Origin: an uncultured Clostridia bacterium
GTDB taxonomy: Bacteria > Bacillota > Clostridia > Christensenellales > Borkfalkiaceae
NCBI GenBank assembly: GCA_937912025.1
Contig: CALDOZ010000009.1
Location: 1-64,000 of the forward strand
Length of the DNA: 64,000 bases
Direction: 5' to 3'
A program made the translations under genes and the position numbers. A model generated the notes under the pieces. The model did no database searches. It was not told where the DNA came from and worked only from the letters and a program-made list of their open reading frames with translations. Below, in pieces: positions 1-9,144 of this stretch (its first letter is position 1; the number at the start of each line of letters is the position of its first letter).

Positions 1-24
1 AGAAAATACTTGCCGTATTTGCAA

Positions 25-101
25 GGGCTTTAACGTAGAGTTGCGTAGTAGTTAAAACGTTAGATATTGTAAAAAATTGTTGAAGAACCTTAGCCTTTAA
101 A
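25..101. repeat. Dispersed structured element, copy A (truncated by window edge)
   Basis: Bases 25-101 match 53980-54057 in the same orientation, about 68 of 78 aligned positions, with one run of 16 and one of 12 identical bases. The match ends exactly over the nrdD stop codon. Just left of it, bases 9-25 form a small hairpin (CTTGC, loop CGTATTT, GCAAG) where copy B has TGCC, loop CGTA, GGCA: the stem bases differ but pairing is kept. The part that should pair with bases 53-62 lies outside the window. The element is unknown to me; a structured 3' UTR RNA, a small non-autonomous mobile element or the remnant of a transposon end are all possible. Confidence 0.75.
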
Positions 102-2274
102 GGTGGAGGACACGCTCTTTTATCTCTTGAGTCCTTCCTTGGTTCCAATATTGAGTTCCAATATAGCCACAAGTACGACGAGCAACGTTCATTTTAGATT
201 GGTCACGGTTACCGCATTTTGGACATTCCCAAATGAGTTTACCGTCTTTATCGGTAACGATTGTTATTTCCCCGTCAAAGCCACAGTTTTGACAATAGTC
301 GCTCTTTGTGTTAAGTTCGGCGTACATAATGTTTTCATAAATGAACTTCATAACTTTAAGCACCGCAGGAATATTGTGTTGCATGTTAGGAACTTCAACG
401 TAACTGATTGCGCCACCAGGAGATAATTGTTGGAATTCAGACTCTAATTTGAGTTTAGTAAACGCATCGATTTCTTCGGTAACGTGAACGTGATAACTGT
501 TTGTAATATAGTTTTTATCAGTAACGCCTTCAATAATACCAAAACGTTTTTGAAGGGCTTGAGCAAATTTATAAGTAGTACTCTCAAGCGGTGTTCCGTA
601 AATTGAATAGTCAATATTTTCGGCTTTTTTCCACTTATTTGTATATTCGTTGAGTTTACGCATTACTTCTAAACCAAACTCTTTACCTTCTTTTTCGGTA
701 AGTTTTTTACCCGTCATATAATAAACGGTTTCCCAAAGACCAGCGTAGCCTAACGAAATTGTAGAATAACCGCCGTGAAGTAAACTATCTATAGTTTCGC
801 CCGATTTAAGTCTTGCAAGCGCGCCGTGTTGCCATAAGATAGGAGCAGCGTCCGACTTAGTGCCCGATAAACGCTCGTGACGGTGTTGTAACGCTTTATG
901 ACAAAGTTCTAAGCGCTCGTCAAAAATTCTCCAAAAATCGTCCATATTTTTATATGACGATAAAGCAATGTCAACAAGGTTAACGGTAACAACGCCTTGA
1001 TTAAATCTTCCGTAATATTTAGGTTTACCGTTTTCGTCAACGTAAGGGGTAAGGAACGAACGGCAACCCATACAAGTATAGCAATGACCTTCGCCGTTTT
1101 TGTCTTTTTTAAGTTCGAGCATTATTTTTTCAGAAATATAGTCAGGAACCATACGTTTTGCAGTACATTCAGCAGCAAGACGAGTAAGGTAATAGTAAGG
1201 ACTATCTTCATTAATATTTTGCTCTTCTAAAACGTAAATAAGTTTAGGGAATGCAGGCGTAATGTACACGCCGTTTTCGTTTTTAACGCCACGAATACGT
1301 TGTTTTAACGTTTCTTCTATCATAATAGCAAGGTCTTGTTTTTCTCTTTCGTTTTTAGCCTCGCCAAGATACATAAATACGGTAATGAACGGCGCTTGAC
1401 CGTTAGTAGTCATTAACGTTACTACTTGATATTGGATAGTTTGAATACCCTTTCTAATTTCGTCGCGAACGCGTTTTTCTACGATTTTTTCAATAGCGTT
1501 CATATCAGGATTATCGCCAAATACTTTGTACTCGTCAATAACTTCAGCGCGGATTTTTTTACGAGAAATTTCAACGAACGGCGCTAAGTGAGTAAGCGAA
1601 ATACTTTGACCACCGTATTGCGACGACGCTACTTGCGCTATAATCTGAGTTGCTATATTGCACGCCGTTGAAAAACTGTGTGGTTTTTCAATCATAGTAC
1701 CAGAAATAACCGTACCGTTTTGAAGCATATCTTCAAGGTTAACAAGGTCACAGTTATGCATATGTTGAGCGTAATAATCTGCGTCATGGAAATGTATTTG
1801 ACCAATATCATGCGCTTTTACTATTTCAGAAGGAAGAAGTAAACGTCTTGTAATGTCTTTAGAAACTTCGCCCGCCATATAGTCACGTTGAACGCTATTT
1901 ACAGTTGGGTTTTTGTTAGAATTTTCTTGCTTAACTTCCTCGTTATTGCATTCAATAAGCGACATAATACGATCGTCAGTCGTGTTAGCCTTTCTTACAA
2001 GTTCGTGTTTATAACGATAGGTAATATACGTTCTTGCAAGGTTAAACGCCCCGTAACGCATAATTTCGTTTTCTACTAAGTCTTGAATTTCTTCCACACT
2101 TAAAGAACGGTTTCTTGACGTACACGCCTTTTCAACCGTTTTACCAATCGCCTCAATTTGGGCATCAGAAAGACGGTCGCTTTCAACAACCTCTTTATTA
2201 GCCTTGTTTACCGCGCCTATAATCTTATTTAAATCAAACTCTACTTCCGAACCGTTTCGTTTTATAATTTTCAT
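97..2274 (-). CDS. nrdD: Anaerobic ribonucleoside-triphosphate reductase, large subunit
   Basis: Reduces ribonucleoside triphosphates to deoxyribonucleotides under anoxia with a glycyl radical made by the activase NrdG. The 725 residues show an N-terminal ATP-cone (about 1-90, starting MKIIKRNGSEVEF), the active-site segment around CYTCMGCRSFL, a C-terminal zinc site (C661, C664, C684, C687) and the glycyl-radical motif RTCGYIG with the radical glycine at about G703. The ATG follows GAGAGGG. The ATP-cone sets overall activity by dATP/ATP. Transcription should be controlled by NrdR through the two boxes at 2385-2434. nrdG is not in the window and may lie beyond base 1. A repeat element begins right at the stop codon. 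Confidence 0.97.
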   Translation of the reverse strand: MKIIKRNGSEVEFDLNKIIGAVNKANKEVVESDRLSDAQIEAIGKTVEKACTSRNRSLSVEEIQDLVENEIMRYGAFNLARTYITYRYKHELVRKANTTDDRIMSLIECNNEEVKQENSNKNPTVNSVQRDYMAGEVSKDITRRLLLPSEIVKAHDIGQIHFHDADYYAQHMHNCDLVNLEDMLQNGTVISGTMIEKPHSFSTACNIATQIIAQVASSQYGGQSISLTHLAPFVEISRKKIRAEVIDEYKVFGDNPDMNAIEKIVEKRVRDEIRKGIQTIQYQVVTLMTTNGQAPFITVFMYLGEAKNEREKQDLAIMIEETLKQRIRGVKNENGVYITPAFPKLIYVLEEQNINEDSPYYYLTRLAAECTAKRMVPDYISEKIMLELKKDKNGEGHCYTCMGCRSFLTPYVDENGKPKYYGRFNQGVVTVNLVDIALSSYKNMDDFWRIFDERLELCHKALQHRHERLSGTKSDAAPILWQHGALARLKSGETIDSLLHGGYSTISLGYAGLWETVYYMTGKKLTEKEGKEFGLEVMRKLNEYTNKWKKAENIDYSIYGTPLESTTYKFAQALQKRFGIIEGVTDKNYITNSYHVHVTEEIDAFTKLKLESEFQQLSPGGAISYVEVPNMQHNIPAVLKVMKFIYENIMYAELNTKSDYCQNCGFDGEITIVTDKDGKLIWECPKCGNRDQSKMNVARRTCGYIGTQYWNQGRTQEIKERVLHL

Positions 2275-2384
2275 TCTGAAACCCTCTCTTTTTTCTTTCT
2301 TTTGTTGTGCTTAAACAGTATACCACACATTACTAAAAAACATATGTTGCAAAAGCAACAATTTTAAATTTTTTTTAAGAAAAA
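2275..2384 (-). promoter_or_regulatory. nrdD 5' leader with hairpin and possible second promoter
   Basis: The leader between the NrdR-controlled promoter and the nrdD start is about 110 bases. It contains a small hairpin (GTTGC, loop TTTT, GCAAC in the sense direction, 2346-2359). Nearer the gene is an extended -10, TGGTATACT, about 40 bases before the ATG, without a convincing -35. A second, NrdR-independent start here is an inference. Together with 2385-2619 this makes a 345-base gene-free stretch; its remaining part is AT-rich and holds the terminator of the upstream foldase gene. Confidence 0.45.
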
Positions 2385-2434
2385 ACACAATATATTGTAT
2401 ATTAATTAATAATTAAAAACACAAGATATAGTGA
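2385..2434 (-). promoter_or_regulatory. Tandem NrdR boxes on the nrdD promoter
   Basis: ACACAATATATTGTAT (2385-2400) and ACACAAGATATAGTGA (2419-2434) match the family NrdR box ACACwATATATwgTGT at 15 and 13 of 16 positions. They are 34 bases apart start to start, about three helical turns. Read toward nrdD, a promoter TTGTGT-N17-TATACA has its -35 (2419-2424) inside the distal box and its -10 (2396-2401) overlapping the proximal box, the classic geometry for NrdR repression. A matching nrdR lies at 19539-19991. Confidence 0.88.
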
Positions 2435-2552
2435 TTTAATTAAAAATTATATGCTTTTATAGTATATAATAGACGGATTTTTGCTTTTTATACTTTTGCC
2501 GTAACCATCAAACAAATTCTATTATATATAATAAGGAAAAGAAAAATAATAT

Positions 2553-2600
2553 AAATAAAACAAAACCGCCAACTAATCGCGAAAGAAAAGTGGCGGTTTA
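2553..2600 (-). terminator. Rho-independent terminator of the foldase gene
   Basis: A 9-base stem (AAACCGCCA at 2563-2571 with TGGCGGTTT at 2591-2599) is followed, in the minus direction, by a T-rich tract (TTTTGTTTTATTT). It lies about 20 bases after the stop codon of the foldase gene. Confidence 0.85.
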
Positions 2601-2619
2601 AATTTAGTTAATATGATAA

Positions 2620-4800
2620 TTATTCTTCAGTTTCAGTAATTAAATCAGAATACCTATCTTTATAATAAGTAACTTTAGACTTATTAGTATTGATAAAACT
2701 CGTTGCTTTATTAGATACTTCGTTTGCTACTACAAGGTTAATTTTGTATTGTTTAAACTCGTAAGGAAGAGTACCTTCTACATTAATTTGTGTTTTGAAA
2801 TCATTTAATGGAATTATATCAGTAGATGCTTTAATTGCTTTAGAGCAAAGAAGAATATGGTAACCAAACTCAGTTGCAACTACCGCGTAAGCGCCAGCGC
2901 CTTCTTGAACGAGTTTTTGAGCAACGTCAGCAAATTCAGGAACGTATTGAGTTGCAGACGTTACAGGTGAATAAACGTAACCGTAATTTTCAGAAAGCGA
3001 GCCACCGTCCGTTGAATAAGCGTAAATAACGTCTCTAAACTTTTCAATGATGCTTTCGTCAAGTTCTTCAGTTTTAGTAGCGTTAAGATTAGCGAATTTA
3101 TAACTATCTATATTATCAAGTTTATTATCGTTAACAACTTCGTTAAGAGGTTTAAAACCTACAACGTCAACGTTTTCAAGAACGTTAGAATAGAAATCGT
3201 TAAACGAAATTTCATTTGCAATTATAGATTTGTAGTTATAACCCTTAGCTGCGTTACCATAATTATCAAAATAATCGTAACTTGTTACACCGTTAATAGC
3301 CCCGTCAAAAGTATTTAAGAAAGGAGTTTTAACGTAAGTATCTTTAAAAGTAAATTTGTTATTAACCTCGTCATACTCACCGTAACCGTTATATATCCAA
3401 GACGCGCGAAGGTCTTTAGCGGTAAGGTCGTTTAAGAGTTGTTTTCTATAACTTTCAATTTGAGCAGTTTTGATATTAGGTTTAGCCGAATATTCGTCAA
3501 GTAATGCTTTTTGAGTTGTGTTAAAACCTAATAAAAGGTTCATAACGTAACCGTAACCGTTGTAATTACCAGCAGTTTGACCTGGGTGATATACTACGAA
3601 AGTATCTTTATTGCTTTCAGATAAAGCCGTTTCGTAACTTGAGTTTGAAGAATCGTAACTTGCTTTTTGAGTATTATATAAGTTTTGATATTCAACGTAC
3701 AACGAAGGTATAGTTGTTTCTTCTTCAGTTTCTTCAAGTATATCTTTTTCAAGTTCGTTTTGAAGAGCAAGTTTATATTTAGAAATAATTTGTTCTTCGT
3801 AACTTGCTACTAACATGTCGTTAAAGTAGTTAAGTTTAAACACGTCGTCAAGTATAGTAGGAATAGTTTTTGCTTCGTTATCACTAACAAGACCAACTTT
3901 ATTTAAAGCTCTAATAACCTTAACGAAATTTGATGTAGTTTCTTTTTCTTTAAGTTTGCTTTCGATTTTTGAGTTGAATGCTTTATAGAAATTTAATAGT
4001 AAATCGTACTTATTATCGTAATCTGCTACGTTAAAATCTTTATCTGGGTCATTAGGATTTTTAAGTTTATTATCTTTGCTTGATTTTTCAATACTCTTTT
4101 TAGTATTTTCGTCTATAACCTTTTTATCAACGTCATTCTTCATTTCCCACTCGTTAGCGCTTTCAGTTGACTTTTGAGTTAAAGACGCTCTTGCCGTGAT
4201 AGAATAAGTTTCGTAAGGGTTAACGGTTGTTTGAGTAGAATCGTTATAATTATTAAGTAACGTGTTGAGCGTTGATAAAACGTTGTAACGTGAATATTCA
4301 TATTCAAACTTAGTTAAAAATCTTGCAAGGTCTTTCGCTGTTGAAAGCTTAGCGTCGCGCGCAACTAAATCGGCAAACTTATCGCCGTTATAGTTAACAC
4401 CTGATAAAACTTCATCAATAGAAGTTTTATCACCTTCAACTTCATTAGCCATATCAAAATAACCCATTTTAGGATTAACGTGCGTTGTACCCGTAAGAGC
4501 TTTTCTTGCTTGTTGGCTTATAATTCTGTTTTCAACAAGGTCAGTAAGAATAAGGTCGTACGTTTCAGAAGTAGTATAACCGTAATATTGTTCGTATGAA
4601 TAACCGTACGAATTATACTCTGAAACCATTTGACGTTTTTTAATTTCTTCGTTAAACGTTTCGTCAATAGAAACGACGGCAACAACTTGTTCCATATCTC
4701 TATCAACGTTAGTCGTGATAAGGCTACAACCAGACAACGCGCCTAATGAAAGAACGCCTGCCGCTATAACCGATAAAAGTTTTTTAGTAAATTTTTTCAT
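2620..4800 (-). CDS. PrsA/SurA-like foldase lipoprotein with parvulin-type domain
   Basis: Predicted extracytoplasmic peptidyl-prolyl isomerase/chaperone that folds exported proteins at the outer face of the membrane. It has a signal peptide with lipobox LSGC (lipidated Cys about 25), a SurA-N-like helical segment (about 35-110) and, near the C-terminus, a parvulin signature including VVATEFGYHILLCSKA (about 640-665). At 726 residues it is more than twice the length of typical PrsA; the middle is a long charged, Asn/Ser/Tyr-rich helical insertion. A clear SD (CGGAG) precedes the ATG. It is a single-gene unit with its own promoter, long leader and terminator. The fold assignment is confident; the client proteins are unknown. 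Confidence 0.85.
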   Translation of the reverse strand: MKKFTKKLLSVIAAGVLSLGALSGCSLITTNVDRDMEQVVAVVSIDETFNEEIKKRQMVSEYNSYGYSYEQYYGYTTSETYDLILTDLVENRIISQQARKALTGTTHVNPKMGYFDMANEVEGDKTSIDEVLSGVNYNGDKFADLVARDAKLSTAKDLARFLTKFEYEYSRYNVLSTLNTLLNNYNDSTQTTVNPYETYSITARASLTQKSTESANEWEMKNDVDKKVIDENTKKSIEKSSKDNKLKNPNDPDKDFNVADYDNKYDLLLNFYKAFNSKIESKLKEKETTSNFVKVIRALNKVGLVSDNEAKTIPTILDDVFKLNYFNDMLVASYEEQIISKYKLALQNELEKDILEETEEETTIPSLYVEYQNLYNTQKASYDSSNSSYETALSESNKDTFVVYHPGQTAGNYNGYGYVMNLLLGFNTTQKALLDEYSAKPNIKTAQIESYRKQLLNDLTAKDLRASWIYNGYGEYDEVNNKFTFKDTYVKTPFLNTFDGAINGVTSYDYFDNYGNAAKGYNYKSIIANEISFNDFYSNVLENVDVVGFKPLNEVVNDNKLDNIDSYKFANLNATKTEELDESIIEKFRDVIYAYSTDGGSLSENYGYVYSPVTSATQYVPEFADVAQKLVQEGAGAYAVVATEFGYHILLCSKAIKASTDIIPLNDFKTQINVEGTLPYEFKQYKINLVVANEVSNKATSFINTNKSKVTYYKDRYSDLITETEE

Positions 4801-4967
4801 ATCATTCTCCGTAAGAACACGCCCGACTTGGACGACCTAAATTCATAAGTGACGTATTATTTTACGCCCGTATAAACAAATTGCGCGGTATTGTAAGCAA
4901 ATTTATTAACTTGCGAGCAAGCGCACAATTACTTATATATTATATCTTATAAGTTATTTTATTGCAA
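4801..4967 (-). promoter_or_regulatory. Promoter and long structured leader of the foldase gene
   Basis: TTGCAA (4962-4967) and TATAAT (4939-4944) are spaced by 17 bases, a near-consensus vegetative promoter. The start would be near 4931, giving an unusually long leader of about 130 bases. In the sense direction it can form a hairpin CTTGC-TC-GCAAG inside a closing helix TTGTGCG with CGCGCAA (one G-U pair). I do not recognise a riboswitch class. The remaining stretch to 5070 is AT-rich and holds nothing I can name. Confidence 0.7.
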
Positions 4968-5070
4968 TAGTTTGACTCAACTTTTTTAAAATTTTAATCG
5001 CTCTTTTATGATAAAAGCAACGCATTTTACAAAAATTTCACCTAACAGCAAAAGATTAACGCCGTATTAT

Positions 5071-8000
5071 TTAATCAAACGTAAAAAAGTCTATCATAAA
5101 CTCAAGATATTTTTCAGGAGTAGCGCCTACTAAATTAAAAGAAATTATAGGCACTTCTTCAAAAGTAAGCGTAACTTTATCGCGGTACTGCATTACTTTG
5201 GACGGTATTTTACCATCGCTTAACGCGTCTATATTTTTAAGATAAACTTTACCGCCTTTCATTGAAAGTTGCAACTTAATCACACCAAAAGCGCCCGCTT
5301 TAACTTTAAGCCAAGCAATACGAATAAGAGATTTAACGTTGTTAGGTATTTCGCCGTAATTTTCAACGAGTGATTTTTCAACACGTTCTTTATCTTCAAT
5401 AGAAGATATTTCGGCAATTTGCTTGTACGCGTCCATTCTACCCTTTTCGCTTTGAATATATTTTTCGGGAATATACGCGTCTGCTTTAACGTCAAGTTCC
5501 ATTTCGCTATTTAAAGTAGTTTCACTAAGTTGCTCTTTTAAAAGTTTGCTATAAAGTTCGTAACCTACTTTATCCATATGCCCGTGTTGTTCTTTACCAA
5601 GAACGTTTCCAGCCCCTCTAATTTCAAGGTCACGCATTGCAATTTTATAACCGCTACCCATATCGGTATACTCCATAAGCGCGGTAAGGCGTTTATATGA
5701 ATCTCCACTTAAAACTTTACCTTCTCCGTAAGTGAAATACGCGTACGCCATAAGATTACCCCTACCAACTCTGCCTTTTAATTGGTATAAAGTAGAAAGC
5801 CCAAGCCTATCGCTATCGGTAACTATTAAAGTGTTCGCTCTTGGCATATCTATACCGTTTTCAATAATGGTTGTAGCAATTAAAACGTCCGACTTTCCTT
5901 GGTAAAAATCGTTAATTCCGTTTTCAAGAGCGCGCTCTGGCATTTGCCCGTGCGCAACGGTTATATTAGCGTTAGGTAGTAGTTGTTTAACGTAGTCGGC
6001 AAAAGAGTAAATGCTTTCAACGCGGTTATATAAAATAAACACTTGTCCTTGACGGGACAACTCTTTAGTTATAGCGTTAATTATTAAAGTGTCCGTCAGT
6101 TCAGTAACTACCGTTTGAACGGGAATACGTTGCTTTGGCGGTGTGTTTATAGTGCTAATATCTCTTATACCCGATAGCGACATATGAAGCGTTCGTGGTA
6201 TAGGTGTTGCCGATAACGTTAACGTATCAACGTTTTCTTTTAAAAGTTTTAATTTTTCTTTATGCTCAACGCCAAAACGCTGTTCTTCGTCAATTACTAA
6301 AAGCCCTAAGTCTTTAAACTTAATATCTTTAGAAAATAGGCGATGCGTACCAATTACAAGGTCAATTTTGCCTTCACTAATTAGTTTTATATAATTTTCT
6401 TGCTCTTTTGCCGTTTTAAATCTATTAAGAACGGCTATTCTTACGCCAAAATGCGCAAACCGTTTTAACGCGGTAACGTAATGCTGTTGAGTTAAAATAG
6501 TAGTAGGAGCAACGATAACCGCTTGCTTACAATCGGCTATCGCCTTAAAACAAGCGCGGAAGGCTATTTCCGTTTTACCAAAACCAACGTCGCCACACAA
6601 AAGTCTATCCATAACCTTTGCGCTTTCCATATCACTTTTAATTTCTTCCCACGAAGATAATTGGTCTTCAGTTTCTTCAAACTCAAACGAGTTATCAAAT
6701 TCCTTGGTAAGTTCATTTTCTTCGCTAAAAACGTAACCTTTTTTCTCTTTGCGTAAAGCGTAAAGTTTTTTAAGGTTTATAGTCATTTTAGCAATTGCTT
6801 GACGCACCCTTTCTTTAATGCGTTCAAACTCACCGCCACCTATACGGTTAAGAGTAGGCTTTTCGTTTCCGCTTAAATATTTAGACAACTTGTCCATTTG
6901 GTCGGTAGACACGAAAAGTCTATCGCCACCGGCGTATTCAAGTTCAACGTAGTCTTTACTACCTTCACTTGAAGAGATTCGTTTAACACCTTTAATTAAA
7001 CCTATACCGAAAACTTCATGCACGGCAAAATCGCCTACTTGTGGAGCGGTAAATAAGTCGTTACGTTTCTTTTTGATGGACTTTTCCTTAGACTTTGTAC
7101 GAATGTATAAATCGTTTGTTCCAACAACCACAAGTTTTTCGGCGTGACTTACAAAACCAACGGGTAACGTGTAAGTAGTACAAGCAACGCCTTTAAAATT
7201 ACCATTAACCTCAGAAGTTAACACGCAACCGACTTTTTTATTAAGTAGATGATTGTATAGCGTTTCCGCCCTTTTCTCGTCCCCCGCACACAAAATTACG
7301 GTGTACCCGTTAACTTGCCAACTCATCGCGTCAAAGAACAAATCTTCTATTTTTAAAGAGTATTTAGGACAAGCCCCCACCGACATTGAATACGTTTTTA
7401 AAGCATTAAAAAACGGTACGCTTGCCGTTAGAGTTTGCATTGCAAGCACTCGTTTTTGAGTAAGAAGGTCTAAAAGATATTCCCTACTTGCAAATTGGTC
7501 TATACAAAACTTAAACCCGTCGCCTACGCTAACTAAATTTATAGCCCTTTCGGAATGCTCTTTTATAAGCCCGTTTAAATTTTCGTTAAGCATTTTGCTT
7601 TCATCAAAAACAACGGTTATATCGCTTGGCAAAACACTAAACAAATCGTGAGTTGTAGACGATAAAAGCGGAGCAACGTATTCAAGACTATCACTCGTTA
7701 AATCAGTTTGAAGAGCGTCAACGAGTTTGCCGTATAACGCGCCTGCCTTTTTCGCCGAAGAAAAACCTTCGTATTTTTTCAAGCAGTCGCGTAAAGATTT
7801 TTTAATATCTTCAATTTCGCCGTCACGAATAGTAAAATCGCTTGCCGTTATAAACGTTAATTCATCGTATTCTTTACTCTCGCCAAACACGCGTATGCTT
7901 TCTACTTCGTCACCAAAAAAATCTATTCTATAAACGTTATCGCTATTAACGGGAAAAACTTCTAAAATATCCCCGCGAACTGAAAACGATGCTTTACTTT

Positions 8001-8475
8001 CGCAATAATCAACGCGCTTATAATTGAGTTTTATAAGCGAAGATATTACGTCGTAAAGATTGTATTCTGTTGATTTTTTTATAGTAAAATAGTCAATTTT
8101 TCTTGGGAATAATTGTAGTAATGCTTCAAAAGTAGTAATTATTATTTTAGCGCCTTGACTAATTTCATACAAAGCGTTAAGCCTATTATAAAGCGCCTGT
8201 TTATCAAAGGTTTGTTTATAAAGTAAAACGTCGTTTTTGCTTGGTAAAACTACGACTTTTTCATCAGTCATATTAGAAATTTCTAAAAGATATTCTTGCG
8301 CTTCTGTTTGATTTCTTACAATAAACAAAACTACGCCGTCAAGTAAAGTTATTATACGGCTTTTTTGTGAAAACGGAACGCCAAAAACGGCGGTCGGTAG
8401 ACCGCCTTTTACACTTTGTATAACCTTATTAAGTTCCCCGTTTTCACTACGAGGCATAAGAATATTTTTTAGCAT
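5071..8475 (-). CDS. mfd: Transcription-repair coupling factor
   Basis: Mfd removes RNA polymerase stalled at DNA lesions and recruits UvrA. The 1134 residues are full length. In order: a UvrB-like N-terminal region, a CarD-like RNA-polymerase-interacting domain (around VGDFAVHEVFGIG, about 490), the helicase motor with Walker A (CGDVGFGKTEIA, about 630), DEEQ box (VIDEEQRFGVEHK), LSATPIPRTL and GRVGRG motifs, and a C-terminal TRCF domain. The ATG is 3 bases after the pth stop, so translation is probably coupled. uvrC lies at 23-25 kb. Nothing unusual in key residues. Confidence 0.97.
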   Translation of the reverse strand: MLKNILMPRSENGELNKVIQSVKGGLPTAVFGVPFSQKSRIITLLDGVVLFIVRNQTEAQEYLLEISNMTDEKVVVLPSKNDVLLYKQTFDKQALYNRLNALYEISQGAKIIITTFEALLQLFPRKIDYFTIKKSTEYNLYDVISSLIKLNYKRVDYCESKASFSVRGDILEVFPVNSDNVYRIDFFGDEVESIRVFGESKEYDELTFITASDFTIRDGEIEDIKKSLRDCLKKYEGFSSAKKAGALYGKLVDALQTDLTSDSLEYVAPLLSSTTHDLFSVLPSDITVVFDESKMLNENLNGLIKEHSERAINLVSVGDGFKFCIDQFASREYLLDLLTQKRVLAMQTLTASVPFFNALKTYSMSVGACPKYSLKIEDLFFDAMSWQVNGYTVILCAGDEKRAETLYNHLLNKKVGCVLTSEVNGNFKGVACTTYTLPVGFVSHAEKLVVVGTNDLYIRTKSKEKSIKKKRNDLFTAPQVGDFAVHEVFGIGLIKGVKRISSSEGSKDYVELEYAGGDRLFVSTDQMDKLSKYLSGNEKPTLNRIGGGEFERIKERVRQAIAKMTINLKKLYALRKEKKGYVFSEENELTKEFDNSFEFEETEDQLSSWEEIKSDMESAKVMDRLLCGDVGFGKTEIAFRACFKAIADCKQAVIVAPTTILTQQHYVTALKRFAHFGVRIAVLNRFKTAKEQENYIKLISEGKIDLVIGTHRLFSKDIKFKDLGLLVIDEEQRFGVEHKEKLKLLKENVDTLTLSATPIPRTLHMSLSGIRDISTINTPPKQRIPVQTVVTELTDTLIINAITKELSRQGQVFILYNRVESIYSFADYVKQLLPNANITVAHGQMPERALENGINDFYQGKSDVLIATTIIENGIDMPRANTLIVTDSDRLGLSTLYQLKGRVGRGNLMAYAYFTYGEGKVLSGDSYKRLTALMEYTDMGSGYKIAMRDLEIRGAGNVLGKEQHGHMDKVGYELYSKLLKEQLSETTLNSEMELDVKADAYIPEKYIQSEKGRMDAYKQIAEISSIEDKERVEKSLVENYGEIPNNVKSLIRIAWLKVKAGAFGVIKLQLSMKGGKVYLKNIDALSDGKIPSKVMQYRDKVTLTFEEVPIISFNLVGATPEKYLEFMIDFFTFD

Positions 8476-8478
8476 ATA

Positions 8479-9042
8479 CTACCCGTTATATTTATTCATA
8501 ACGTTATCAATCGTTTGACCTTTTACTATCATTATTGCCGAATTTGCCGATTTTTCAAGCGCTAACTCAAATCTTTCTTGGTCTTCCTTTTTAACGTCGG
8601 ACAAAACGTAATCGATAATACCCCTACTATCGTTTTCAGGCTTAGTACCTATTCGTATACGCGGAAAGTTTTGACTACCAAGCAAACTTACGATATTTCT
8701 CATACCGTTATGAGTTCCCGCCGAACCGTTCTTACGAATGCGAATACTGCCGATATTAACGTCTAAATCGTCGTAAATAACAATGAGGTTTTCTAGGGGA
8801 ATTTTATAAAAATTAAGCATAGGAACAACACTTTCGCCACTCAAATTCATATACGTTTGCGGTTTTAAAAGAATAACTTTCTCCCCGTCTACGTTAGCAA
8901 CGGCGTAGTCGCCTTTAAAGGCTTTTTTATCAAAAGAAACGCCCAGTTTTTTAGCGATAAGGTCAACGGCTTTAAACCCAAGATTATGCATTGTATTTAA
9001 ATATTTTTTATCAGGATTTCCAAGCCCAACAATTATATACAT
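8479..9042 (-). CDS. pth: Peptidyl-tRNA hydrolase
   Basis: Releases tRNA from peptidyl-tRNA that dropped off the ribosome. I chose the ATG at 9042 (MYIIVGLGNP) because it follows GGGAG and matches the conserved family N-terminus; an upstream ATG at 9084 would add 14 non-conserved residues. Visible motifs are GLGNP, catalytic His about 19 (in TMHNLGF), the Asp in IYDDLDV and GTHNGMRNI. 187 residues is the usual size. It follows prs after a terminator and is tightly joined to mfd, an order also seen in Bacillus (prs-ctc-pth-mfd), here without ctc. Confidence 0.96.
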   Translation of the reverse strand: MYIIVGLGNPDKKYLNTMHNLGFKAVDLIAKKLGVSFDKKAFKGDYAVANVDGEKVILLKPQTYMNLSGESVVPMLNFYKIPLENLIVIYDDLDVNIGSIRIRKNGSAGTHNGMRNIVSLLGSQNFPRIRIGTKPENDSRGIIDYVLSDVKKEDQERFELALEKSANSAIMIVKGQTIDNVMNKYNG

Positions 9043-9106
9043 AATAAACTCCCATACAAAACGCGCCGAAAATTTTGTAATCATACTTCGGCATCTTTTA
9101 AAGAAA

Positions 9107-9140
9107 TAAAACGCCCGCGAAAAAACGTGGGCGTTAAAAC
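9107..9140 (-). terminator. Terminator after prs
   Basis: Stem ACGCCCGCG (9111-9119) with CGTGGGCGT (9126-9134), loop of As in the plus sense, and a T-rich tract on the minus-strand downstream side. It separates prs from pth. Confidence 0.8.
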
Positions 9141-9144
9141 TTGA

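Noticed and set aside
2401..2418. AT-rich block between the NrdR boxes as a replication-origin-like unwinding element
   Set aside because: No DnaA-box cluster is present; the block is the promoter spacer.
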